Assembly (NCBI GenBank): GCA_025210475.1
Contig: JAOARW010000104.1
Location: 1 to 64,000, forward strand
From: Carboxylicivirga sp.
GTDB taxonomy: Bacteria; Bacteroidota; Bacteroidia; Bacteroidales; Marinilabiliaceae
Length of the DNA: 64,000 nucleotides
Direction: 5' to 3'
Part shown: piece by piece, positions 7,954 to 16,424 of the stretch
Position numbering within the stretch: the first letter of the stretch is position 1
Layout of the letters: every line of letters begins with the position of its first letter
Program-made: the position numbers and the translations under genes
Notes under the pieces: model-generated
Database searches by the model: none
What the model was told of the DNA's origin: nothing
What the model saw: only the letters and a program-made list of their open reading frames with translations

Positions 7954-9642
7954 TTAAATTTTCCCATTTACAATCTCCAATATCTCTTTCTCTTCCTGTA
8001 TGGCTTTATCTTCAATGGCTTTACCATCGGCCAATACTTTTTCAACATAGGTTTTATCGTCCAATCCTGCCGCGTTAATTTTTACATTCAGATAGGCTCC
8101 CATCACAGCCGAACGGGCACATAAAGCACCCACACCGGCATCGGTTACCGAGTTAGGGTTACCCACCTCAGCCATCGCACGAATCACCTCAAAACCTTTG
8201 TAAGCTACTTCCATCACACGGAAAGGCACCTGGATAGCATACTTGGTTGCATCATCAATGGCCTTTTTACGAGCTGATTTTTCTTCATCAGTACCTTTAG
8301 GCAAGCCAAAAGCATCCATAATTTTGTTGAAAGCATTGGTATCTTCATCCACCAAAGCCAACAGCTCTTTTTCAACAGCCATGCCTTTTTCGGCCCAGTC
8401 GCTGAATTCTTCCCAACGCTCGTCCCAGCCACGCTTGTGAGCCGACAGGTTAGCCACCATCGTACCTAAAGCAGCACCCAAGGAACCAACGTAAGCTGAG
8501 ATAGAACCACCACCCGGAGCAGGCGACTCAGATGCTGTCTCGTCAGCAAACTCAGTCAGGTTCATATCGATTAGTTGCTTCTTGTCATCTTTCAGGATGT
8601 ACTCAATAATCTTCTTATCCGGGTCGAATGGATATAACTCATCCAAGCCCATTGACTTAATGGCAATCTTAATGATTTCGCGCTCAGGAATACCCGTTGA
8701 ACGCTCCTGCTTGCGTAAGAAATACTTGCCGGCATCCAACATGGCCTGCAATGGTACAACACCCACCATCTCGGAGCCTGTCACTCGAATACCACGTGCA
8801 TTGGCACGTTCGTAAACAGCCTCGTAAGCTTTGTGCAACGAGGTAACCGTAATGTCTGTCAGGTTCATAGAAATCTGCGCCACACCATACTCTTCAATGT
8901 ACCAGCCAATACCTTTTACCGACTTCAACATACCCGGAATGTTCACCGGATTACCGTTTTCGTCTTTCACGATTTTACCGGTAACTGGGTGACCTTCGCG
9001 CTTTACACGACCACGTTCACGCACGTCGAATGCAATGGCATTGGCACGACGGGTAGAAGTGGTGTTCAGGTTCACGTTGTAAGCAATCAGGAAGTTACGG
9101 GCACCAACAGCCGTTACACCCGATTTAGCCACACTCTCGTTCCACTCAGCAGGACCAAAATCAGGTTTCCACTCAGCTGTACCGATGCGTTTCTGAATAG
9201 CTTCGTACTCACCTTCGCGGCAGTTAGCCAGGTTCTTGCGTTTATCTTCTTTAGCCGCAAACTCGTAGCAATAGATAGGAATATTTAATTCAGTACCAAT
9301 ACGCTCAGCCAACTTGTGAGCATACTCAACTGTCTCTTCCATAGTGATGTTGGCAACAGGCACCAAAGGACATACATCGGTAGCACCAAAACGAGGGTGA
9401 GCCCCTTTGTGCGAACGCATATCGATTAACTCCTGGGCTTTTTTAACAGCCTGGAAAGCCGCTTCACAAACCTCCACTGGTGTACCAACAATGGTTACGA
9501 CCGTGCGGTTAGTGGCTTGTCCCGGGTCAACATCGATTAATTTAACGCCATCAATCTTTTTTATCTCATCGGTAATCTTGTCGATGATAGTCATGTCGCA
9601 TCCCTCAGAAAAATTAGGAACGCATTCTATTAGTTGTTGCAT
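7954..9642 (-). CDS. ftcD: Bifunctional glutamate formimidoyltransferase / formimidoyl-THF cyclodeaminase
   Basis: A 562-residue fusion catalysing the last steps of histidine degradation: transfer of the formimino group from formiminoglutamate to tetrahydrofolate, then ring closure to methenyl-THF with release of ammonia. The transferase half (about 1-330) shows ECVPNFSEG and HKGAHPRFGATDVCPLVP, with His82 at the catalytic position known from the mammalian enzyme. The cyclodeaminase half (about 360-555) carries SPAPGGGSISAYVG. It follows hutI by 63 bases and probably shares its transcript. Full length; assignment is firm. Confidence 0.95.
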   Translation of the reverse strand: MQQLIECVPNFSEGCDMTIIDKITDEIKKIDGVKLIDVDPGQATNRTVVTIVGTPVEVCEAAFQAVKKAQELIDMRSHKGAHPRFGATDVCPLVPVANITMEETVEYAHKLAERIGTELNIPIYCYEFAAKEDKRKNLANCREGEYEAIQKRIGTAEWKPDFGPAEWNESVAKSGVTAVGARNFLIAYNVNLNTTSTRRANAIAFDVRERGRVKREGHPVTGKIVKDENGNPVNIPGMLKSVKGIGWYIEEYGVAQISMNLTDITVTSLHKAYEAVYERANARGIRVTGSEMVGVVPLQAMLDAGKYFLRKQERSTGIPEREIIKIAIKSMGLDELYPFDPDKKIIEYILKDDKKQLIDMNLTEFADETASESPAPGGGSISAYVGSLGAALGTMVANLSAHKRGWDERWEEFSDWAEKGMAVEKELLALVDEDTNAFNKIMDAFGLPKGTDEEKSARKKAIDDATKYAIQVPFRVMEVAYKGFEVIRAMAEVGNPNSVTDAGVGALCARSAVMGAYLNVKINAAGLDDKTYVEKVLADGKAIEDKAIQEEKEILEIVNGKI

Positions 9643-9654
9643 AGTTTTTTATTT

Positions 9655-9682
9655 AGTGCGCCGTGCCTAGTGCGCCGTGCTT
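9655..9682. repeat. Short GC-rich tandem repeat between hutI and ftcD
   Basis: TAGTGCGCCGTGC occurs twice in tandem (about 9655-9681). Related GCACCGTGC-type sequence continues into the hutI stop region (9694-9718), so the last hutI codons appear to lie within the repeat. Confidence 0.6.
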
Positions 9683-9705
9683 ATGTATGTTTGGGCACCG
9701 TGCAC

Positions 9706-10953
9706 TTAGCACCGAACACCATTTAATATCGTCGTCTCCACCTTATTCTCACCATAGGCATAAGGCAGATACTCAATGCCCGGAATCGGTTTTGTAATCA
9801 CCACATTGGCCTTTTTGCCAACACAGATAGACCCTAACTCCTTATCAACACCCATGGCATAAGCCGTATTCTTGGTCACGGCATGAATCACCTCCTCAGG
9901 CAACATGCGGTACAGCACGCTACCCATGGCCATTATCAGTTGCATATTACCCGATGGCGATGAGCCCGGGTTAAAGTCAGAGGCCAAAGCAACCGGTAAG
10001 CCGGCTTCCATCATCTGGCGGGCAGGGGCATAAGCCATATTAAGGAAAAAAGCAGCACCTGGCAAGATGGTTGGCATCGTACCAGAATCTTTCAGGGCTT
10101 TCATCTCTTCTTCGCCGGTAAACTCCAGGTGATCGACCGACAAGGCATTGTATTTAACACCTACCTGGATACCGCCCGAATAGTCCAGCTCATTGGCGTG
10201 TATCTTTGGTGTTAAGCCATATTTGGCAGCAGCATTTAATATGCGGTCGGTATCTTCAACGGTAAAGAAGCCTACATCGCAGAATACATCCACATAGTCG
10301 GCCAATTTCTCTTCTCCAACAGCCGGTAACATTTCGTTAATCACCAGGTCAACATATTTCTCCTGCTGGCCGCGGTATTCCATTGGGATGGAGTGCGCAC
10401 CCAGGAAAGTAGATTTAATTGTCAGCGGACTGGCTTCTTTCAAGCGCTTAATTACGCGTAGCATCTTCAACTCGCTATCAGTCGTTAAGCCATAGCCACT
10501 TTTGATCTCCACAGCACCGGTACCCCATTTGATGATTTCCTCCAGGCGTACCATGGCATCGTCAAACAACTGGTCTTCGCTGGCAGTGGCCATTAGCTTA
10601 GCCGAGTTAAGGATACCACCACCACGGGCCGCAATCTCCTCGTAGCTCAGGCCTTTGATTTTATCCACATATTCCACATCGCGGCTTTTAGGATACACTA
10701 AATGCGTGTGTGAGTCGCACCAGGTCGGTAATACCAGGCGGTCGGTGGCATCTATCACCTCCACATCGGCAGGCAAGGCTGACTCGTCTAACTCGCTCAT
10801 ACTACCATAAGCATTAATGTAGGCACCTTTTATTAATAAGTAGGCATCATCAATAGACGGCAGCTGGGCCATTTGGGCACCGGCAATATATGGCTGGTTC
10901 TCCTTCTCGGTCTGAACCAGTTTTTTTATGTTCTTGATTAGTAGTTGTTTCAT
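9706..10953 (-). CDS. hutI: Imidazolonepropionase
   Basis: A 415-residue amidohydrolase that opens imidazolone-5-propionate to N-formimino-L-glutamate, the substrate of the downstream ftcD product. The metal-binding DSHTHLVY (His82, His84), the IKSGYGLT strand, HANELDYSGG and the ALASDFNPGSSPSG segment are all present and typical of HutI. The first two histidine-degradation enzymes (HutH, HutU) are not in this window. The C-terminus ends within a GC-rich repeat but the length is normal. Confidence 0.95.
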   Translation of the reverse strand: MKQLLIKNIKKLVQTEKENQPYIAGAQMAQLPSIDDAYLLIKGAYINAYGSMSELDESALPADVEVIDATDRLVLPTWCDSHTHLVYPKSRDVEYVDKIKGLSYEEIAARGGGILNSAKLMATASEDQLFDDAMVRLEEIIKWGTGAVEIKSGYGLTTDSELKMLRVIKRLKEASPLTIKSTFLGAHSIPMEYRGQQEKYVDLVINEMLPAVGEEKLADYVDVFCDVGFFTVEDTDRILNAAAKYGLTPKIHANELDYSGGIQVGVKYNALSVDHLEFTGEEEMKALKDSGTMPTILPGAAFFLNMAYAPARQMMEAGLPVALASDFNPGSSPSGNMQLIMAMGSVLYRMLPEEVIHAVTKNTAYAMGVDKELGSICVGKKANVVITKPIPGIEYLPYAYGENKVETTILNGVRC

Positions 10954-11281
10954 CAGGAATGTGTTAGCTGATTTTTACGGATTTAAAAGTAGAGTTTTTG
11001 TGAATAGTAAGTCTATGATTTTAATCAATTGGTTTTTTAAAAGTCCGCAGTCTGTAGTGTCTGGTCCGAAGGGTATTTCTTGTACCCACTTGTTAAGCAT
11101 CTTTTTGATGCGTAGTAAGTTGAGTTTCTTTTGATTTTTTTTACTTCAGAATTCGGGCTTTTTCTACCTTTTAAATTCAGCTCTCAAAAGATTTTAAATG
11201 TATAAGGTTTTATTAGATTCAATTTTACGCAACCCAAATTATAACGATATCATCTATGTATTAAACCATAAATGATATTGT
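10954..11281. other. Divergent intergenic region
   Basis: A 328-base gap between the leftward hutI and a rightward lipoprotein gene. It must hold both promoters. I see no convincing operator or RNA element, only AT-rich sequence. Confidence 0.5.
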
Positions 11282-11896
11282 ATGCTGCGAAAACTAACCT
11301 CAATATTTATAATTGCTCAAATCTTGTTGGCTTGTGGCAAAGATGAAGCAAAAGATGAGCATAAAAATTATAATTGCAAGGATCGTTTCTATTATTACGC
11401 ATCTGAAAAAATATACTTTTCTGAACTTCCTAATCAGGGAATAATTTCATTTTATGATGCACTTGCAGAAGAGGATATACACCAGCTTATAAAACAATAT
11501 GAAGTAATAAACCTTATTGAAATACGTTCGAAAGGGAGGCATGCCATAATCTCCATCAAATCTGATGATTGCTCCTTGACAAACAATTTGTTTTCAATAA
11601 TTAAGAAAGAAGCAAAGGTTAGCAACTGCCAAAAATATCTGGTAAATGGTGAGAGTAAGTGGATGGGGATTTATGACACTTTTGTATGTCAATTAAAAAG
11701 TGGTACAACTCAAAGTCAGGTCGCAGAATTAATTTTAGAAACGAATACTGAGGTACTTGAGGCCTCAAATGTACATTACACAATAAGAGCAGACAAAAAC
11801 TCTCAGGGTGATGCGTTAGATATGGCTAATAAGTTTTTCGAAAGCGATTATTTCGAATTTGCAGAACCAGTGTTTATCTCCGATTGGGCACATTAA
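11282..11896 (+). CDS. Lipoprotein resembling an isolated subtilase (S8) propeptide region
   Basis: A 204-residue lipoprotein (lipobox ILLAC, Cys18). The body has the order of elements I associate with the N-terminal prodomain of Bacteroidota S8 proteases: DRFYYYASEKIYFSEL near the start, a beta-alpha-beta segment with a GTTQSQVAELILETN helix, and near the end NKFFESDYFEFAEPVF, which in those proteases immediately precedes the catalytic domain. Here the frame stops 6 residues later, and the next 445 bases encode no protease. It may be an orphan protease inhibitor/chaperone or a truncated gene. Family resemblance is from memory and moderate. Confidence 0.5.
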   Translation: MLRKLTSIFIIAQILLACGKDEAKDEHKNYNCKDRFYYYASEKIYFSELPNQGIISFYDALAEEDIHQLIKQYEVINLIEIRSKGRHAIISIKSDDCSLTNNLFSIIKKEAKVSNCQKYLVNGESKWMGIYDTFVCQLKSGTTQSQVAELILETNTEVLEASNVHYTIRADKNSQGDALDMANKFFESDYFEFAEPVFISDWAH

Positions 11897-12341
11897 TTCA
11901 ATTGTGTTTTGGCCTTATAAACCTGATAGGTTTAATATTTTCGCCAGCACACTTCCTAAGCATCTTTGCTATTGTAAGGATGTTTCAGGTTCTTAAACCA
12001 ACTCACTCTTATCCTATCATAAAAACCTTAAGATAACTTAAGTCCTTATAACATAAACCCTGCTCTGCGTTTGTAACCAATGCTGTTACAAAGCATAAAG
12101 CACAATCCGATTAAAATCCTGTTTTGCCCACTGTTATTAAATTGTGTTTGTGCATAGTCTTGCATCTTAAGTCTATTGTCTGGCGTCTTTAATCTCTGCG
12201 TTTATAATTTATTGCTGTTACATAGCATAAAGCACAATCCAATTAAAATCCTATTTTTGCCCACTGTTATTAAATTACGTTTGTACATCGTCTTTAATCT
12301 TAAGTCTATTGTCTGGCGTCTTTAATCTTAATACTTAAAAT
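11897..12341. other. Intergenic region dominated by a tandem repeat
   Basis: No gene seen. 12064-12327 is a two-copy tandem repeat reaching within 14 bases of the transporter start. The first 165 bases hold no recognised element. Confidence 0.6.
12064..12327. repeat. Two-copy direct tandem repeat of about 131 bp
   Basis: Copy 1 is 12064-12194 and copy 2 is 12195-12327. Shared blocks include GCATAAAGCACAATCC, TTTGCCCACTGTTATTAAAT and AAGTCTATTGTCTGGCGTCT; I estimate nearly nine in ten positions agree, with a few single-base indels. The second copy abuts the start of the transporter gene, so the repeat may duplicate its promoter or leader. Confidence 0.85.
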
Positions 12342-13931
12342 ATGTTCAAAAAAGTTCCGCATACCTACGTTATTGTCTTTTCACTGATTGTGTTTGCTGC
12401 CGTTGCTACCTGGTTTGTGCCGGGCGGTGAGTACGTGAAAGAAACCAAAATAGTAGATGGTGTTGAAACCACCGAAATGGTGTTTAAAAGCATTGAGAGC
12501 CAGCCTCAGACCTGGGAAGTTTTTGCGGCCATGGTGCATGGTTTCGAAAAAGGGGCCGGTATCATTGTCTTTATCCTGATGATTGGCGGGGCTTTCTGGA
12601 TTATGAACGATTCACGAGCCATTGATGTGGGCATACTTTCATTTCTTGATTTTGTAAAGAAACTCGATAAATACAAAGCCATCCGGGCGGTGGGGGCCAA
12701 TAACCTCATATTGATTCTCATCATGTTGATGTTCTCCATATTTGGGGCTGTTTTTGGCATGAGTGAAGAAACCATTGCTTTTATGGTGGTGCTGGTGCCT
12801 CTGGCCATTTCTATGGGTTACGATAGCATCACGGGGGTGGGCATTGTGTTTGTGGCCGCCGGACTTGGTTTTGCCGGAGCCGTGTTAAATCCCTTCACCA
12901 TTGGTATTGCACAGGGATTGGCTGAACTGCCTTTGTTCTCGGGTTTCGAATATCGCCTGGTGTGTTGGTTAATCATTAACGTCATCGGTTTTGCCTATAT
13001 ACTTTGGTATGCTGGCAAAGTGAAGAAGAACCCCAAGTCGTCAGCCGTTTATGAAGAAGATGAATACTGGCGCAAGCGTAACGCGGGTACCATCGAAGGA
13101 TTGGAAGATAAAACCTCCAAAGCAGCCTGGTGGGTATACGGCTTAATCACCGTGGTACTGATTTTGTTTGCCTATAAGTATCCAATGACGACCCTCAGGA
13201 TGGGCGGGGGTGAAGGAGTTACCTGGCCCGTGATGCCAATTATGGCAGCATTTTTTGTCATCAATGGAATGATCTCATTATTTAAAAAAGTTCATTTCTT
13301 TATACTGAATTTACTGTTGTTCACCATCCTGTTTCTCATCATTGGAGTAATGGGCTATGAATGGTACATTACCGAGATAGCGGCTCTGTTTTTGGCCATG
13401 GGTATTGGTGCCGGTGTATCAATGGGTAACGATGCCGATAAAATCACCAAACTCTTTCTGGATGGAGCCAAAGACATTATGTCGGCTGCACTGGTTGTAG
13501 GTTTAGCCGGTGGTATCATCGTTATTCTGGAAGACGGTAAGATCGTGCATACCATCCTGCATAGCATGGCGCAATCCATGAGTGATCTGGGCAACATAGC
13601 ATCGGTGGGCATCATGTATGGCATTCAAACACTGATTAATATTTTTATCCCAAGCGGATCGGCTAAGGCAGCCCTAACCATGCCAATCATGGCACCTTTC
13701 AGCGATTTGATTGGCTTATCGCGCCAGGCAACGGTGATGGCTTTCCAGTTTGGTGATGGCTTTACCAACATGATTACACCAACTTCACCTGTATTAATCG
13801 GAGTGCTGGGAGTGGCCAAAATACCATATACCAAGTGGGTAAAATGGATTACTCCGCTTATCATCATCATGACCATATTGGGCTTCCTCCTTTTAATTCC
13901 AACCGTCACCATGGATTTAAATGGATTTTAG
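12342..13931 (+). CDS. YfcC/DcuC-type membrane transporter
   Basis: A 529-residue inner-membrane carrier with about 12-13 hydrophobic segments. The opening KVPHTYVIVFSLIVFAAVAT, the WFVPGGEY loop and conserved FGMSEETIAFMVVLVPLAI, GFAGAVLNPFTIGIAQG and IPSGSAKAALTMPIMAP match the YfcC family (C4-dicarboxylate/arginine-ornithine antiporter-like). These commonly carry amino acids or dicarboxylates. Its nearness to hutI-ftcD suggests an amino-acid or glutamate-related cargo, but that is inference because a separate lipoprotein gene lies between and the strands differ. Confidence 0.85.
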   Translation: MFKKVPHTYVIVFSLIVFAAVATWFVPGGEYVKETKIVDGVETTEMVFKSIESQPQTWEVFAAMVHGFEKGAGIIVFILMIGGAFWIMNDSRAIDVGILSFLDFVKKLDKYKAIRAVGANNLILILIMLMFSIFGAVFGMSEETIAFMVVLVPLAISMGYDSITGVGIVFVAAGLGFAGAVLNPFTIGIAQGLAELPLFSGFEYRLVCWLIINVIGFAYILWYAGKVKKNPKSSAVYEEDEYWRKRNAGTIEGLEDKTSKAAWWVYGLITVVLILFAYKYPMTTLRMGGGEGVTWPVMPIMAAFFVINGMISLFKKVHFFILNLLLFTILFLIIGVMGYEWYITEIAALFLAMGIGAGVSMGNDADKITKLFLDGAKDIMSAALVVGLAGGIIVILEDGKIVHTILHSMAQSMSDLGNIASVGIMYGIQTLINIFIPSGSAKAALTMPIMAPFSDLIGLSRQATVMAFQFGDGFTNMITPTSPVLIGVLGVAKIPYTKWVKWITPLIIIMTILGFLLLIPTVTMDLNGF

Positions 13932-14258
13932 GCCGAAATAAGGGAGTGTAATGATAATTGCTGGTTAGTTCGGGATTGTAATCTTGAACCTGTCCAAAAT
14001 AACGGTGGTCATCGAGCGGAGTCGAGATAAAATTCTATCAAATCGGGTTAATAATCAGATCGATTCCGCTCAGTAAGTGAGTTGTATTGTGTTTTTGATG
14101 GCCCTCTTTAGGCGCTTAAAGGACAAAACAAACCAACAGGTTGTTTAAATTGTGTTACTCCTTGTCCCGCTTGCGGTTTTAGTCTTGAATCTTGATGATT
14201 TATGAATCTTGTAATTCGGTCTTATGTCTAGAATCTAATGATCTATAGTTGAGCAAAT
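13932..14258. other. Intergenic region with a REP-like inverted repeat
   Basis: No gene seen in 327 bases between convergent genes. GAGCGGAGTCGA (14014-14025) and TCGATTCCGCTC (14060-14071) are complementary at 11 of 12 positions. GAGCGGAGTCGA-type palindromes are frequent between genes in Bacteroidota, from memory. Confidence 0.55.
14014..14071. repeat. REP-like palindrome
   Basis: A 12-base inverted repeat with one mismatch separated by 34 bases, between two convergent genes. It could act as a bidirectional transcript-end structure. Confidence 0.5.
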
Positions 14259-14846
14259 CTAGGAATTCACTTCCATCATCGGATCTTTCAGCTTTTCTTT
14301 CAACTGCTCAAGTGTTTTTTGCAAAGCATTGATCTGAGCTTTTTGCTGGCGGGTTTTTTCAGTCAGTGCCTGGTAACTTTCAAGTAAGTTATCTTTTGTG
14401 CTTTTGAGTTTTTCGATTTGTTGCTTCAGGTTATCTTCCTGGTTAAGCATACGCTCCATGCGTTTTTCAATCGATGTATTTTTATCCAACACCTCTTTCA
14501 GGTGTTTCTTAAAAAAACCCTTCTCTTTTCGCGATTCTTTCAGCTTCTCATTGGCCATGTCAAGATGATCCAGCAAACCCGTCTTACGCTTTAACAACTG
14601 GTTGTATTCCTGGCAAACATCATCATAATCGTCCAGTAACTGATCGTATTGCTTTTCTTTACGCATCAAGGCAATGCGCATGTTGTACTTATCAGCCTTT
14701 TCAAATCCCCATTTGGTTCTTCGATACAGCTCCTTGTTTTTATCAAAATAAAGATTGTTAATTTTAGGATGTCGACTGAGCTTAAGAACATAAGCCAGCA
14801 CATCGTAAGCCGTCTCAAGAAGAGGGAGTATTTTTCTTTCAGGCAT
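14259..14846 (-). CDS. Coiled-coil protein of unknown function
   Basis: A 195-residue soluble protein, no signal peptide. The first 55 residues look globular (LLETAYDVLAYVLKLSRHPKI), and from about 65 to 190 it is continuous charged heptad-type coiled coil (for example KLKSTKDNLLESYQALTEKT). I do not recognise a family. It stands alone on the minus strand, 109 bases from the divergent NUDIX gene. A structural or scaffolding role is plausible only from the coiled coil. Confidence 0.7.
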   Translation of the reverse strand: MPERKILPLLETAYDVLAYVLKLSRHPKINNLYFDKNKELYRRTKWGFEKADKYNMRIALMRKEKQYDQLLDDYDDVCQEYNQLLKRKTGLLDHLDMANEKLKESRKEKGFFKKHLKEVLDKNTSIEKRMERMLNQEDNLKQQIEKLKSTKDNLLESYQALTEKTRQQKAQINALQKTLEQLKEKLKDPMMEVNS

Positions 14847-14955
14847 GTGGGATAAGTTTGGGATTACTTATGTATTTTTAACTGATGCAAATATACGTTG
14901 CAAATGATCAGATAATCAAATGATTTAATGTTAAATAGTATTAAAGGAAATTTGG

Positions 14956-15495
14956 ATGAAGGATAAGACACAACCCGGAGATGTTTTAAAATACTGCCCT
15001 AAGTGCGGTTCGGAGCAATTTTTATACGATGGATCAAAAGCTTTTAAATGCGGTGCCTGTGGTTTTCATTTTTTTGTTAATTCGGCTTGTGCAGTGGCGG
15101 CCATTATGGTCAATGAACGGGGTGAAATACTTTTAACACGGCGAGCTTTCGAACCCAATGCCGGCATGCTTGACCTGCCCGGAGGTTTTGTTGATCCGAT
15201 GGAAACGGTTGAGAATTCCTTAATAAGGGAGGTGAAGGAGGAGCTAAACCTCGATATCTTGTCTTTTCAGTTTTTAGCATCTTTTCCCAATCAATATGTT
15301 TTTTCGGGATATACTGTGTACACCATCGATCTGGGGTTTGTTTGTAAGGTAAGGGGTTTTGAAAACATGCATGCCCAGGATGATATATCGGCTTTTGAAT
15401 TTATTCATCCATCAGCCATCCCTTTTGAGGAGATCAGTTCCGATTCTATTCGAAACATTATTAAATCCTATTTAGAAACAATCGCCATCCAGTAA
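14956..15495 (+). CDS. NUDIX hydrolase with N-terminal zinc ribbon
   Basis: A 179-residue protein. A four-cysteine zinc ribbon (Cys14, Cys17, Cys32, Cys35: YCPKCG and KCGACG) precedes a NUDIX fold whose box at about 76-98 reads GGFVDPMETV then REVKEEL, matching the GX5EX7REUXEE pattern. This arrangement recalls NudC-type NADH pyrophosphatases, but the protein is shorter and lacks the extra N-terminal domain, so the substrate (NAD(H), ADP-ribose or another nucleoside diphosphate) is unresolved. Confidence 0.9.
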   Translation: MKDKTQPGDVLKYCPKCGSEQFLYDGSKAFKCGACGFHFFVNSACAVAAIMVNERGEILLTRRAFEPNAGMLDLPGGFVDPMETVENSLIREVKEELNLDILSFQFLASFPNQYVFSGYTVYTIDLGFVCKVRGFENMHAQDDISAFEFIHPSAIPFEEISSDSIRNIIKSYLETIAIQ

Positions 15496-15681
15496 AATAA
15501 AGTTGGGATTGAGCCGTAAGTTCTTTTATCATGGCTTTTTTTAATGATAAGGATCAAATACAGGTTAGTAATTGTACTTAACTTAAAACAGAAATGTCGA
15601 TTTAGACTAATAATAAATAAGCGCTCTTAAAATTTATTTAACAGCTACTTAGACCATTAATTTCTATTTTAGAAGAAAAAA

Positions 15682-16329
15682 ATGACTTACGAGCTTCAGA
15701 TACTTATTATTAGTGCGGCTTCAATTGGCTTTGTGCATACTTTGTTGGGTCCGGATCATTACCTGCCATTTATAATGATTGGTAAGGCTCGCGAGTGGAA
15801 GATCTCCAAGATTATTGGATTGACGGTGCTTTGTGGTATCGGGCATATTCTCACTTCCGTTATTGTTGGCTTAATTGGTATCGGGCTCGAAATGCAAGTG
15901 GAAAAACTCAATTGGTTTGAATCCTTCAGAGGCAATTTGGCAGCATGGGCATTAATCGCTTTTGGTTTATTATATGCTTTATGGGGTATTCGTCGGATTT
16001 ATAAAAAACATACACATAAAACAATTGATATAGACGAGAAAAGTAAGAATGTAACACCCTGGATCTTGTTTATAATATTTGCTTTGGGACCTTGTGAACC
16101 GCTGATTCCCATTCTGATGTATCCGGCTGCTATGGAAAGCCTGAGCGCATTGGTGATGGTAACAAGTGTTTTTGGAGTGGTTACCTTATTAACAATGACA
16201 GGTGCCGTGTTAGCTGTTTCGTATGGTTTGTCCTTTGTCAATTTGCGACGCTTTGAGAATCTGGGGCATCCAATTGCAGGTTTTGTAATTTTTTTATCCG
16301 GCCTGGCAATACAGGTTTTAGGCTTATAA
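15682..16329 (+). CDS. Six-TM membrane protein, UreH/NicO-like
   Basis: A 215-residue polytopic membrane protein with about six segments. Its first helix carries HTLLGPDHYLPF, resembling the metal-contacting HX4-5DH motifs of nickel/cobalt exporters and UreH-like proteins; the cytoplasmic loop KKHTHKTIDID is histidine-containing, and ALGPCEPLIPILMYPA in the fourth helix is also conserved-looking. A heavy-metal or sulfite/thiol transport role fits the superfamily, but I cannot choose. It stands alone, 186 bases after the NUDIX gene. Confidence 0.65.
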   Translation: MTYELQILIISAASIGFVHTLLGPDHYLPFIMIGKAREWKISKIIGLTVLCGIGHILTSVIVGLIGIGLEMQVEKLNWFESFRGNLAAWALIAFGLLYALWGIRRIYKKHTHKTIDIDEKSKNVTPWILFIIFALGPCEPLIPILMYPAAMESLSALVMVTSVFGVVTLLTMTGAVLAVSYGLSFVNLRRFENLGHPIAGFVIFLSGLAIQVLGL

Positions 16330-16424
16330 GAGGGAATAAAATATGTATTGAACAAGTGTTGTGTAACCTTTGTTTTTTACTTTCGTTGATTAAATGCTGA
16401 TACGAATTATTTGGGGAAATAATT

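Noticed and set aside
8833..9288. A 151-codon open frame on the + strand
   Set aside because: It lies wholly antisense to the well-conserved ftcD and has no family features; it is a by-product of ftcD codon use.
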